NCBI GenBank assembly: GCA_019918135.1
Contig: WBZZ01006782.1
Location: 50,001 to 107,500, forward strand
Length of the DNA: 57,500 nucleotides
Source of the DNA: Paulinella micropora
Lineage: Eukaryota > Cercozoa > Imbricatea > Euglyphida > Paulinellidae
Direction: 5' to 3'
Shown one piece after another: positions 11,357 to 20,519 of this stretch. A model generated the notes under the pieces. The model searched no databases and had not been told where the DNA came from. It saw only the letters and a program-made list of their open reading frames with translations. Positions within the stretch are counted from its first letter, which is position 1, and every line of letters begins with the position of its first letter. Both the position numbers and the translations under genes were made by a program.

Positions 11357-11805
11357 ATGAACGCGAACAATCTAAGAAAGATTACGAAAGGTGGAATACA
11401 GATTAAAAAAAATAAAGTTGTAATAGTTTGGAGAGAGGGTGGAATAACGAAGGAGAAAGCAATAGGAATAAACAACAAGAGAACGAAGGAAGAAGCAGAA
11501 CAACAAGCAAAAGAATTTTACGAAAAAGAAGTCTTAGCAAAATATGAAGAAGATAATAGGAATACTGATTACAACAACTCGGAAAACAGAAGAGAGCGGA
11601 ATATGTAAAGGAAAGAAGAAAACAGAAATATACATGTGTATGTGGTAAAGTAATAGGTATATATGGAAAATATCAACACGAAAAATCTGACTTTCATAGA
11701 GACTACTTCGCAGAGAAAGAAGAGGTTATGATAGGAGGACATAAAGTTATTCGTATAATTCGTAGAAATGACGACATGGAAAGATATTATAAAAATCACT
11801 CATGA
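11357..11805 (+). CDS. Small protein, AP2-like N-terminus plus Cys/His C-terminus (frameshifted)
   Basis: The first frame, 11357-11608 (83 codons), starts at an ATG directly preceded by TAATATACA. Its first ~55 residues (GGIQIKKNKVVIVWRE, then a helix rich in Glu and Ala) have a three-strand-plus-helix look, as in AP2-type DNA-binding domains. After a one-base frame change between about 11569 and 11608, a second frame stays open to a TGA at 11803-11805. It contains YTCVCGKVIG and then HEKSDFHRDYF, a possible zinc-binding Cys/His pattern that I associate with small PLV and giant-virus proteins. It is probably one gene broken by a single-base deletion, or two overlapping genes. A DNA-binding role is inferred. 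A 9-bp A/T hairpin (11807-11829) follows the stop. Confidence 0.5.
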
Positions 11806-11806
11806 T

Positions 11807-11829
11807 TTTTTATAATAATGTTATAAAAA
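11807..11829 (+). terminator. AT hairpin after first PLV gene
   Basis: TTTTTATAA (11807-11815) pairs with TTATAAAAA (11821-11829) two bases after the stop codon at 11805. It is simpler than the GATRTTT-type hairpins elsewhere in the element, so its role is uncertain. Confidence 0.35.
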
Positions 11830-11830
11830 T

Positions 11831-11876
11831 AAAATGTAAAATCATTTAAAGAAATAAATATTATTACTTATATAAT
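11831..11876 (+). promoter_or_regulatory. Duplicated upstream block, copy 1
   Basis: AAAATGTAAAAYCATTTAAA, then GAAATAAAT and an AT-rich TATTACTTATA segment, ends at the ATG at 11877. Almost the same block is at 12141-12189 before the next gene. The position before two consecutive genes suggests a promoter region, possibly with the upstream gene's end. Confidence 0.5.
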
Positions 11877-12149
11877 ATGTCTTCTATATTGATACAAGCG
11901 GACAAGGAATTGAAAGAACTATACAACTTACATTTTCCAGAAGCATTAGCAGACGATAGAAGGATTAAGAAATACACTAGAAGAGAAACGCTTCAACGAT
12001 ATAGCAAAGCCTTTAAGTTTTGGGATGAACAGAAAAACAAAGCATTAGAGGCTCCAACAATGTTGAATATTTATAAATGGCAAATTTGTGAAGAAGCAAT
12101 CGCACAACTTAAATTAAGAGTGATGATTGTATTAAATAATAAAATGTAA
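11877..12149 (+). CDS. Hypothetical PLV protein, 90 aa
   Basis: Starts at ATG 11877, directly after a duplicated AT-rich upstream block, and ends at TAA 12147-12149. The product is mostly alpha-helical in composition, with a basic stretch (DDRRIKKYTRRETLQRYSK) near residues 27-45 and two Trp (WDEQKNK and YKWQICEE). No signal peptide or membrane segment. I do not recognise the family. It lies between the AP2-like gene and another small basic gene in the accessory cluster before the DNA polymerase. Confidence 0.55.
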   Translation: MSSILIQADKELKELYNLHFPEALADDRRIKKYTRRETLQRYSKAFKFWDEQKNKALEAPTMLNIYKWQICEEAIAQLKLRVMIVLNNKM

Positions 12150-12189
12150 AACCATTTAAAGAAATAAATTATATTACTTATAATATACA
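12141..12189 (+). promoter_or_regulatory. Duplicated upstream block, copy 2
   Basis: A second copy of the 11831-11876 block (AAAATGTAAAACCATTTAAA, GAAATAAATT, ATATTACTTA), followed by TAATATACA, the motif found against the start codons of three other genes. It precedes the gene at 12248. Confidence 0.5.
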
Positions 12190-12247
12190 AAGATTTGAAA
12201 AAATCTTTGAGCAAAAGGTTTTTGTGAAACTTTTTCTAAAAGTTTCA

Positions 12248-12424
12248 ATGGGGAGACACAAGAAATATCTCACGCCCGAGGACAAACGAAAGGCTAACTC
12301 CGAAAAGGCGCTCGCATATTACAAAAGAAATAAGGATGACATTAATCAAAAGAGGAAGGAGCAATTAAAAGAACGAAACAGAAAACTTAAGGAATATGAA
12401 GAAATGAAGGCGAGAGGAGTATAA
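12248..12424 (+). CDS. Small basic charged protein, 58 aa
   Basis: I chose the ATG at 12248, giving a product that begins MGRHKKYLTPEDKRKANSEK, over the ATG at 12224, because the GRxKKYLTPEDK opening is a pattern I have seen at the start of small viral and fungal basic proteins. The rest is a highly charged helix (Lys, Arg, Glu, Asn), probably a coiled coil that may bind nucleic acid. There are no Cys or His clusters. It lies just before the DNA polymerase gene, with an (AT)n tract (12485-12503) between. Confidence 0.5.
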   Translation: MGRHKKYLTPEDKRKANSEKALAYYKRNKDDINQKRKEQLKERNRKLKEYEEMKARGV

Positions 12425-12484
12425 AAAAACAAAAAAAACGAAAAAATGATTTTTTATGAATTTCATGTTAAAGGTAAGACAATC

Positions 12485-12503
12485 TTATATATATATATAT
12501 ATA
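12485..12503. repeat. (AT)n run upstream of polB
   Basis: A TATATATATATATATAT run about 60 bp before the polymerase start, flanked by two GGTAARACAAT strings (12472-12481 and 12507-12516). It may be part of the polymerase promoter. Confidence 0.4.
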
Positions 12504-12565
12504 AAGGTAAAACAATTTAATTTATTTTCATTATTTTTATATCCTCACTAATATAAAAGTAAAAT

Positions 12566-15500
12566 ATGCCACCACCATTACCGCCCAGACCAACGAAGGA
12601 AAATGTAGAACTAGCGAAGGTAAGGGCGAATTTGAAGAAAACTACAACAAGAGAAAACAAAAGGGAATTTAAAGTAGTAGAGTTAAAATCTAGGCGAGAC
12701 AATAGATTAAACTCTCTTACATACGAGAAGCAAGGATTAGATATAAACTTTTATGATACTGACGCATTAGAGCGAGAGGTTCTACTTCCTATACTATTAG
12801 ATGCGAAAAGAAATGGTATGACAGGAAATGCGGACGTTCATATTACTATAACCTACATAACCGACCACGAAGAATTAAATAGATATTATAAAAAGAAAAC
12901 ATTTAATTCGTTTCAAATAAAAAACTATGGTGCTTTTATTGAAATGTTGAATGAGTTTAACATAAGCAATATTGAAGCATCAGGACTAGGTTATGAACGG
13001 ATTATTGAATATGCTAAGGTAGTAGTAGTTCAAGAAAACGGAGGAGGATGCTATGAGGGAAAATACAAAAGCAAACAAACGAAATATGAGGAAAGTATAT
13101 TAATATCTCCCGCCAGCAAAAATAATAATTGCTTATTCTTCCTTTGTAAAGACATTCTCAATATGCCACTTATTAATAGAAAAAGATGTAATGATATTAG
13201 AGAACAATTCAATCTTTCTAATGATTGCCCTATACCATTCTCTACAGCCGTAAAAATCCTTAATACTTCGATAAAAGAAGGAAAGACATATGAAATAACA
13301 AATTCCTTAACAAAAGAAACTATAAGCACGAACAACATCGGAGAAGAAGCGGATATTATGATTTACTTAGAGAATAACCACTATTTTGGATTAATTAAAA
13401 GATGTAAAAAGAAATGTGAAAAATGCCTGACTAAGTATTTTACTAAACATACGTGTAATCCAAAAATGATAAATTATGCGAATAGAGAAATATTAAAGAA
13501 TGGAAAGAGACATTTAATAACGAAGGCGCATAAAGAAAAATATAATAATAAAGATGAACTTCTTCATTATGACCTTGAAACTTTTAGAAATAACACTCTT
13601 GCTGACGGCTTTGATATTCACGACTGCTATATAGTCGGATATACTCAAGGGACGGAAGGATTTAAATATTATGCTGGTATTGATTGTATTTCTAATTTCT
13701 GGATTTAGTCTTAGAGAGAGGAAGAAAGTTAGCAGTAGAATGGGCTAACAAACTACTACATAATCCAGTCAAGAAAGTAGCAGGAGTAAGAAAGAAAAAG
13801 AAGAAAGATGAAGAAGCACCAATTTTATATGTGAATGGTTTTAACGGGGCGAACTTTGACCACTACTTTATTAAACAGGAATTAATAAGAAGAGGTATCA
13901 AACCAAAATCACATATGATTAATAACGGCTCAATAATCTCTTTACAATTTGAAAATATCAAAATGTGGGATATGTGTAAGCATACTCAGGGGACATTAAA
14001 AGAAAACTTAGAAAATATGAAATGTAAAACTCTTAAAAGAGATTTCGACCACGACAAGGCTTCTACTTGGGAAACAATGAGCGAAGAGTTAAGAAATAAG
14101 TGTCTTGAATATTTGAAGTGTGATGTTATGGGGTTAAAAGAGTTATATGACAAAATAAACACAGAGATATTTGAAAAACACTCAGTGAATTTAACTTCAT
14201 ACATTTCAACTTCAAGCCTTGCTTTTAATATCTGGAAGAAAATGATTGATGGTAAGCACGATGTAAGACTCCCAACTATTGAACAAGAGAAGGCGTTTAG
14301 AAAAGCGGTTATCGGAGCAAGAACATATCCAAGCAAAAAAAGATTTATTTCAAAACAATACAAGGACTACTTAGCAGGGAAAATCACATTTGACGAATTA
14401 ACCGATTATTTAGTTGATGCGGATGTCGTATCTTTATACCCAACAGCGATGCTTAATTTATTCATGGTTGGAGAAATTAAGATGGCTATCGCACCATTTG
14501 ATTATAATAATCTTGCTATCGGTATTTACAGTGTTGATTATATCTCACCAAAAGACATATTACATTCAAGAATAGGACAGAGAAATAAAATGGGTTCATT
14601 AAAGTGGAATTTAGCGGATATGAAAGACCAGTGGCTCACAAGTGTTGATATTGAAGATATGATTAAGGAAGGCTACGATATAACAATTCATAAAGGATAC
14701 TATACAGAGGAAGCAGAACCAGTTTTCAAAGAATATATATTAGAAATGTTTAAGGCGAAAGAAAATAGCGAAAAAGGCACACCGCAATATTTATTAGCCA
14801 AACTATTTATGAATTCGTTATACGGAAAGATGATACAACGACCTATCCCAACAGAAGCAGAATATATTAAATCAAATGAGGAGTATTGGAAATTTTGGAC
14901 AAAAAATTATATATCTGATGTGGTTGAATTCAAGATAAAGACGGAAACAAACTTTGGCACGTATCTGGATTGCCTAGAAATGAAGTAATAATTGAAGAGA
15001 GTATTACAAAACCTTCTCACTACGGGGCTTTCATTCTAGCATATAGCAGGCGAATTATGTATAACTACATAAAAGAGGCTAATCCGAATAAAGACATAGA
15101 GGCTGATTTCTATTACACCGATACCGATAGTCTAGTGTTGCATGTTAGGTTCGCCAAACTAATCAAAAGGCTTGGTGATAAATCTCTCGGAGGAATAACA
15201 GATGACTTAGGAGATTGTTGTAAGATAATAAGAGGAATATGGATTGCTCCTAAATTGTATATGTTAGAATTTACAACGAATGAAGCCTTTCTCCCTTACC
15301 TTACTAAGAATGACTTGAAGCATAAAGACAAAGGAGTTCATATAATTGAATGCTACGAAAACGAAGGAGTAAAAAAGAGATACTACCACCTTAGAGGTAA
15401 GGGGTTGAATTCAAAGGGGCTAAATCCAGAAGTATATGAAAAGATGGATTTAGGTGAAAGCATTGAAAATGTTAGAGATTTTCAAATGAAGAAAATTCAT

Positions 15501-15674
15501 TTATCACGAAATAGCAAACAGCAAAACATTAACCATTTCAGCATAGTTCATACTACAAACATAAAAAAGAAAGTTAATGAGAATAAATGGGGCGGGCGTG
15601 AGTTTATCAACAAAAATGATAGTATCCCTTACGGATATCAAACGATGTTTATCAACAAACGAGAAATCTGCTGA
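12566..15674 (+). CDS. polB: Protein-primed family B DNA polymerase (two frameshifts)
   Basis: It replicates the viral genome from the termini using a protein primer (known for the DNA_pol_B_2 family). Three consecutive frames make one gene: 12566-13708, about 13696-14988 and about 14961-15674, each a -1 step consistent with one lost base. The N-terminal ~300 residues contain a Cys region (NNNCLFFLC), a later NHYFGLI and a Cys/His zinc-like cluster (CKKKCEKC, then H and C). This is a layout I know from Polinton polymerases and one that recalls a cysteine-protease-like fold. Next come exonuclease motif I (HYDLETF, 13568-13588), exonuclease II (NGFNGANFD), polymerase A (DVVSLYP, near 14422), B (KLFMNSLYG, near 14800-14825) and C (YTDTDS, about 15114-15131). 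All catalytic motifs are present. The reading-frame breaks may be decay or sequencing error. Confidence 0.93.
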
Positions 15675-15702
15675 AAGCAGATAGGAGTGAAGTTGATAAA
15701 TA
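15644..15702. terminator. Nested hairpin at the polB 3' end
   Basis: Outer arms GATGTTTATCAAC (15644-15656) and GTTGATAAATA (15692-15702), inner stem ATCTGC/GCAGAT. It overlaps the polB stop (15672-15674). A member of the PLV hairpin family. Confidence 0.7.
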
Positions 15703-15746
15703 GTTAATTAATTTTTTTCTATAAAATATATACCATATACTATACT

Positions 15747-16034
15747 ATGACCGCCCTCACCAGACTATGTGAGAAGTTTGAGAAACTCTCTATTGAAAAT
15801 AAAAAAGAAACATTTTCTCTTACCGATTTTAAAAAGATAATTAACGACGAAATCCAAATGATTGAAAAGGCACGGGCAGGCAAGCCGACCGATGTTTTTC
15901 CATTTGGTAAGTATAAAGGTAAGAAAATTCAAGATGTTGCTACAATTGACAAACCATACCTTGAATGGGTTATGAAACAGCCTTGGTTTGATAAATTTAC
16001 CGACATTAAAAGTGAAGTAAAAAAATTCATTTAA
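15747..16034 (+). CDS. FGKYKG-domain protein, 95 aa (DUF3820-like)
   Basis: An N-terminal helical part is followed at residues about 52-85 by FPFGKYKGKKIQDV and DKPYLEWVMKQPWF. This GKYKG plus YLxW pattern is typical of the small domain annotated as a putative quorum-sensing-regulated virulence factor (DUF3820), also found attached to phage exonucleases. The molecular role is unknown, and a link to nucleic-acid metabolism is likely from the company it keeps. The next gene (16062-16476) carries a second version of the domain, so the pair probably arose by duplication. An AT-rich spacer with TATATACCATATAC precedes the ATG. Confidence 0.65.
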   Translation: MTALTRLCEKFEKLSIENKKETFSLTDFKKIINDEIQMIEKARAGKPTDVFPFGKYKGKKIQDVATIDKPYLEWVMKQPWFDKFTDIKSEVKKFI

Positions 16035-16061
16035 TAAAAATTATTTTGTAGTATATATATC

Positions 16062-16476
16062 ATGAGCGACCTGAGCACAAAGCAGGACTACTTGAATGAA
16101 ATTGAAAAATGGAACCTTGATGGAGATCTCAAAAAGCCAACCATTAAATGGACTAAGCCTGACATTGTTTCTTTTTATGAACAATATAAGCCAAGGGATG
16201 ATAATGTTAAAGTAGTAATTCATTTAGAAAACGTGTTGGACGAAGAGCAGAGCACACCTTTTACGACTGCTGATTTAAAAGAAACGGGGATTACTGAAAT
16301 AAAGGATAAGGTCGGCGAAGAAATAGCGCAACACGAAACTGATATTTTTCTTCAATATGGTAAGTATAAAAAAAATGAAAATTGAAGATGTCGCTAAGAT
16401 TGACAAACCATACCTTGAATATTTAATTCAACAACCTTATTTTAATAACAAAGATGCGGTAAAAAAATATCTCTGA
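16062..16476 (+). CDS. Second FGKYKG-domain protein (frameshifted at A8)
   Basis: The open frame 16062-16385 gives 107 residues. Its end (QYGKYKKNEN) is an artefact of an eight-A run near 16368-16375. One A fewer continues the frame with KIEDVAKIDKPYLEYLIQQP to a TGA at 16474-16476, restoring the same C-terminal domain as the preceding gene. The N-terminal half (DLDGDLKKPTIKW-type region, then an acidic stretch) is not shared with its neighbour. I see no other domain. The stop codon abuts a family hairpin (16475-16546), and the gene is convergent with the surface-protein gene at 16650-17877. Confidence 0.6.
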
Positions 16477-16546
16477 TATTCGTAAATCCACACTCCAATC
16501 TCAAACTTGTTTGAGATACCCCGCTCCCGTGTGTTTTACGAACATC
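16475..16546. terminator. Nested hairpin H1 at the 3' end of the FGKYKG-2 gene
   Basis: Outer arms GATATTCGTAAATCCACAC (16475-16493) and GTGTGTTTTACGAACATC (16529-16546), inner stem ATCTCAAAC/GTTTGAGAT (16498-16517). It starts one base inside the stop codon. Confidence 0.75.
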
Positions 16547-16591
16547 GCTTTCCGCTTATTATTTTTTTTATTATTTACTTCACTTTTGAAC

Positions 16592-16649
16592 GATGTTTAT
16601 GAGCAAGCGAAAATGAGCGTAGCGAATGAAAGCGATGCTCATAAATATC
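16592..16649. terminator. Nested hairpin H2 at the 3' end of the surface-protein gene
   Basis: Outer arms GATGTTTATGAGCA (16592-16605) and TGCTCATAAATATC (16636-16649). It ends one base outside the minus-strand stop codon (16650-16652). Together with H1, each of two convergent genes has its own hairpin. Confidence 0.75.
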
Positions 16650-17877
16650 TAGTGGTCTTCTATAAAGTTAGCGATAACATTAATATTACCACCACTACCT
16701 GCCGACACTGCCTTTGTGTGAATGTTAAAATATCGCTAGGCGTTAATTGAATATCGTAGGTTCTGAGATTAATCTGTTGAGTAGAGCCAGCATTTACATA
16801 AATCTTAAAAATTGTCGTTCCGTTGGCGATGGCCGTCGCTTTTGTGTCTGTATCTACGATTGAAGTTGTGGCATCAACATCAGCAAAACCAGCCCCTGTT
16901 AGCGTGCCATTCAATACCATTCTGACGACATTTGACTTAGTATCTTCATTTGTAATACTTACCAAGGAAGGAAAGACATTTGAATAGTTGGTTAGGCTAT
17001 TATTGAATAGTGCTTTATTCCTGATACTCAAAATGGGGCTTTCAGTTATATTACCTGCTTCAGTCCCTTCCGCCGTATTCGTTATGCTGGTATTAATAGT
17101 ATTTGACCCCTCAATGAATAAACTGGCACTCGCTGTTTTAAGTGATTGTATTCCAGTCTTTGCATCATTTCTCATTACTGCCGTAAAAGGTAATGTTGTA
17201 TTTCGCAGGCTTACACCATTATTAGCATTCGCATACTCAATCATATGAACTAATTGAAATAATCCTGTTATGGGATTTTCAATATAGAACTTAATAGCAC
17301 CAAACCCAAGATACTGAAATTGAATTTGAAATACATTTCCTTTGCTCCAATCTAAGTCTGGCATAGCATAATTTCCATCGCAAGGGTCGTCCCAGTCTGC
17401 TTGGTCAATATAATCTACAGCACCTCCCGCACAATGTGCAATATTCATTCCTGCTTGATTTTTGTAAAAATAAAATCCATCATTAAGGTCATTTCCTATT
17501 CCAATAAATGAATAGTAATCTTTTGTATCATCCGTTGTCCATATAGCAGTAAATCGGGCTAGGATACCCATTCCAGTTCTATATTTTATTCTCCTTTTAC
17601 TTACCAGTCTAGCATCTGCCGTAGCATCGGCAGTTGTTTTCAATTCAGCCATATTATTCAAAAATGACACAGACGATTTTGTTTCTGTTTTTGTCCATAT
17701 CCTAGTATTAATGGTATATGGAAAGATTTTCTGTAAAACTGGAGTTAATTGGCCTACTACTGCTTCGCCAAAAGCGGTTTTTGAATTATTTGTTTCAACA
17801 TGCCCATCATATCCAACGCTGACATTTATAAATTCGCCGTCAGGATTTTCTGCGATTAAGTTTCTCTGGTGGGGCAT
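16650..17877 (-). CDS. Putative virion surface / attachment protein, ~408 aa (frameshifted near C-terminus)
   Basis: The minus-strand ATG at 17877 opens a frame that runs well to about 16712. A one-base shift there continues the protein with SAGSGGNINVIANFIEDH to a TAG at 16650-16652, which makes better sense than the unshifted tail. The N-terminus (FINVSVGYDGHVETNN, then KTAFGEAVVGQLTP) resembles an opening module seen in phage and large-virus adhesion proteins. The middle is rich in beta strand and aromatic residues, as in a lectin-like or jelly-roll sandwich. No membrane segment. The position between the replication block and the MCP, and the beta-rich Thr/Asn composition, suggest an exposed virion component. 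Function is inferred and the family is not firmly recognised. Confidence 0.55.
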
Positions 17878-17922
17878 TCCTATATTGTATTTTTAAAAAA
17901 AATTAACTATCAAAAATTAATT

Positions 17923-17979
17923 GATATTTATCAACTTCACTCTCGTTGCTGACGCAACTTACGTTTGTTGATAAACATC
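17923..17979. other. Nested hairpin H3, tandem with H4
   Basis: Outer arms GATATTTATCAAC (17923-17935) and GTTGATAAACATC (17967-17979), inner stem GTTGC/GCAAC. It touches H4 directly (CATC then GATG). It lies between the MCP end and the start of the surface-protein gene. Confidence 0.7.
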
Positions 17980-18066
17980 GATGTTTGAAAAACACACGTG
18001 AATGAGCGTTATGTTGATTTTTAATTAAAATTCAACATTGGATGTAAGTGTGGATTTTCAAATATC
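17980..18066. terminator. Nested hairpin H4 at the MCP 3' end
   Basis: Outer arms GATGTTTGAAAAACACAC (17980-17997) and GTGTGGATTTTCAAATATC (18048-18066), with an inner near-palindrome ATGTTGATTTTTAATT... at about 18011-18038. Its last base is the first base of the minus-strand MCP stop codon. Confidence 0.8.
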
Positions 18067-19526
18067 TAAGACATTAGGATTTCAATTCCCTTAACAAGCA
18101 CACTTCGCTGAAGAATGGCATAAGTGTAATGGTTTTGGATAGCATTTGGAGTAGTCGCCGAAAATTCATATCGTCTCTCGGTGTCAAGGCTTAGACCACT
18201 CACCTCATAGCCGTCAGTATCCTTATCGCATAGCGGGCGGTTGTTATCCCAAGTATCTACGTGGAACCAGTTGTAATGATAGACATCGCTGTTTAGGATA
18301 GCACTCCCCTTCAACTTATCCTTCAAAATCATATAGTCTTCATTCTCAGATGTGTCAACGTCAAATTGTTCGAGACGAGTTCCATCAAGTGTTGTGTAAT
18401 AAGTAATAACTTTACCATCTGCTCTATTATCATTATCAAAAGAAGTATTGGCACTCTCAGCGCTGTTAAAGACAGATGTATAGATACGACGAATTCTCTC
18501 ACCCTGCGAGCGGTTCATTTTGATAACAAAATTTTGCTGGGTCGTTTGAAGACTTTGCTTCCAAGCGATAGGATACTCAATCTTAAACGGAAAACCTTCA
18601 CCCGCAATCTTTTGTTGGACGCCAAGGATGACATTCGGGTCAGTCTCAACAGCAAGGAATAGATTTAGGTTAGAGACAATAGCCCCAGCGGTCGTAGCGG
18701 CAGCACCAGCAGAGATAGCACTCGCATCAGCACCATAGAATGAAGAGCGGTTGGTTTCAGCCCACACAATACGCAAATCCAAAATTTCATTAAATCCGAT
18801 AGTCTTATCCAGTTCAAAAATAGTGCCAAACAGCATACCCAAAGGAAACTTAACATTAATAACAGGGGTAGCAGTATTATCACCACCGCCTTCAAAATAC
18901 TTAGCCTCCTCAAAAGGAACATTAACAAGGCTATAGGTTCCAGCAGTGCTATCAGCGAGAGCGGTATCATCGTGGCGACGGGCATTAACAAGAGGCACTT
19001 TGTAGTATGCTTGAACTGCAGCCTTAAGACCTGCAGTATCTGCCGCATCAGTAATTGTCTTTCTCTCTGCTCTAGTTCCAATTTCAACTTTTCCTGCATT
19101 ACACTTTTGAAGCATAGCACCGCTAGCCACACCAGCACCATGATTTTCAAGTGCCATAAATTTTTCATACTTCATTTCTGGTTTCCATATAACCTTAGTG
19201 TAGTTCCCCACATGTTGAAGATTACACAGATACTGCCCGCTTCGGCTTCGCAATTCAATAGTTTTAATCATAGACAGACAATCCATATATATACGATTGT
19301 AGCGACCGCCAGCACCTCCACCAGACGGAGTGTATGTAAATCGCAACACACTCCTCGCAAGGTTCAAAGGTCTAGTAGGAATTTCAAAGGTGTTTTCCAG
19401 ACCACCAGCAGTAGTAAGTGCGACGGGTTGTGAGCCTTCACGAGTGGTAAGTTTGTTCAATTCATACTTACCAGTGAGCAGTTCCTTAGTCTGATGGACT
19501 AGTTCTCCTCCATATTGGACAGGCAT
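18066..19526 (-). CDS. MCP: Major capsid protein (double jelly-roll), 486 aa
   Basis: It forms the hexon-like capsomers of the icosahedral shell. The start (MPVQYGGELVHQTKELLTGK), the FEIPTRPLNLARSVLRFTY block near residues 48-66 and the C-terminal HYTYAILQRSVLVKGIEI strand are typical of PLV major capsid proteins, and a length near 490 residues fits the family. The frame is intact from ATG to TAG, unlike many neighbours. The upstream region has T/A-rich sequence with TCTATAGATATA. The penton, protease, core protein and ATPase genes follow upstream on the same strand, the usual PLV morphogenesis block. A family hairpin overlaps the stop codon. Assignment rests on recognised patterns. A structure prediction would show two jelly rolls. 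Confidence 0.88.
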   Translation of the reverse strand: MPVQYGGELVHQTKELLTGKYELNKLTTREGSQPVALTTAGGLENTFEIPTRPLNLARSVLRFTYTPSGGGAGGRYNRIYMDCLSMIKTIELRSRSGQYLCNLQHVGNYTKVIWKPEMKYEKFMALENHGAGVASGAMLQKCNAGKVEIGTRAERKTITDAADTAGLKAAVQAYYKVPLVNARRHDDTALADSTAGTYSLVNVPFEEAKYFEGGGDNTATPVINVKFPLGMLFGTIFELDKTIGFNEILDLRIVWAETNRSSFYGADASAISAGAAATTAGAIVSNLNLFLAVETDPNVILGVQQKIAGEGFPFKIEYPIAWKQSLQTTQQNFVIKMNRSQGERIRRIYTSVFNSAESANTSFDNDNRADGKVITYYTTLDGTRLEQFDVDTSENEDYMILKDKLKGSAILNSDVYHYNWFHVDTWDNNRPLCDKDTDGYEVSGLSLDTERRYEFSATTPNAIQNHYTYAILQRSVLVKGIEILMS

Positions 19527-19616
19527 TTTTTCTTTTTTTTCAGTGTTAGCGTAAATAAACTAATTCACGAGAATATATCTATAGAAAAAAATAATTAAAT
19601 CAAAATTAAAATATCT

Positions 19617-20429
19617 TTACCGCGCTTTCAACAGATTGAAGAATGAATTACATAAACTAAAGTAATTAGTTTCACGATAAACCAATAATGTCATAACTAT
19701 TCCCAAACCATTAAGATTTATTGCTTGGTCGTTTTCGTCCGTCAAGTAAAACCTAAATACGTTATTAGAACTTGCGGATAATGTTTTCCCGTATTCACTA
19801 CCAGAGCCGTCATAAATGACAGAACCGAAAGGAATTTCGTTGGCAGTGTATATTTCTTGTAGCACATGATTATCTCCTTCATTCACTAAGTCTGATTGAA
19901 GATACAATGTTTTTTCACCAGTTAGAATAATTACATTTGGCGATTTAATTAAATCATTAGCAAAGAAATATGTTGAATTTCTATCAAAACCCATTACCTC
20001 GTGAATACGTGTATCAGCATCAAATATAAACCGCGGTTGAATTCCATTATTCTCTGACACACTGAATGTTAATTTGCCGTCCTCTGGTTCTATGTTGGTA
20101 TTATTACTGGATACAACATAAGTATAATTATTTGGGCTGTCTGCGGTTAGCGCCTCAGATAGTTTATTTTTTAAGTTGTTCATTGTGTAGTTGCCCTCAG
20201 GTATCGTAATTAAAGCCTCATATCCGTCTTCGCTAAGTGTAAAAGTATTATATGGGGAAGCCACAGAGTAATACGACTTCGGCACATAAATATGAAGAAT
20301 TTTACAATGTGTTGAATTATCTAGCCCCTTCATATTGACTTCGTGTGTAAAGTCGCTGTCTGTCCCCGTTATTCGGTTTTTGCTATTTATGTAATAGATA
20401 CTACTACTTCTCCCACCTTTGTATTCCAT
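19617..20429 (-). CDS. Penton / minor capsid protein (single jelly-roll), 270 aa
   Basis: It occupies the capsid vertices. The opening (SSIYYINSKNRITGTDSDF), followed by an IPKSYY-like block (IYVPKSYYSVASPYNTFTL) and PEGNYTMNNLKNKLSEAL, is characteristic of PLV penton proteins. Beta-rich, no Cys pairs or membrane segment, and an intact frame. The ATG at 20427-20429 is directly preceded (on the coding strand) by TATAATATACA, the start-proximal motif also seen at 11357 and 23467. It lies next to the MCP, as in most PLVs. Confidence 0.83.
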   Translation of the reverse strand: MEYKGGRSSSIYYINSKNRITGTDSDFTHEVNMKGLDNSTHCKILHIYVPKSYYSVASPYNTFTLSEDGYEALITIPEGNYTMNNLKNKLSEALTADSPNNYTYVVSSNNTNIEPEDGKLTFSVSENNGIQPRFIFDADTRIHEVMGFDRNSTYFFANDLIKSPNVIILTGEKTLYLQSDLVNEGDNHVLQEIYTANEIPFGSVIYDGSGSEYGKTLSASSNNVFRFYLTDENDQAINLNGLGIVMTLLVYRETNYFSLCNSFFNLLKAR

Positions 20430-20519
20430 TGTATATTATACGAATAATTTTTATATGAATGTATTAAATCCCTCACCATCTCCATATCCATTTTGTGCTT
20501 TTAACTTTTCTGCTTCGTC

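Noticed and set aside
18665..19168. A 167-codon minus-strand frame within the MCP
   Set aside because: It overlaps the intact MCP frame and is Leu/Met-rich, as expected for a shadow frame.
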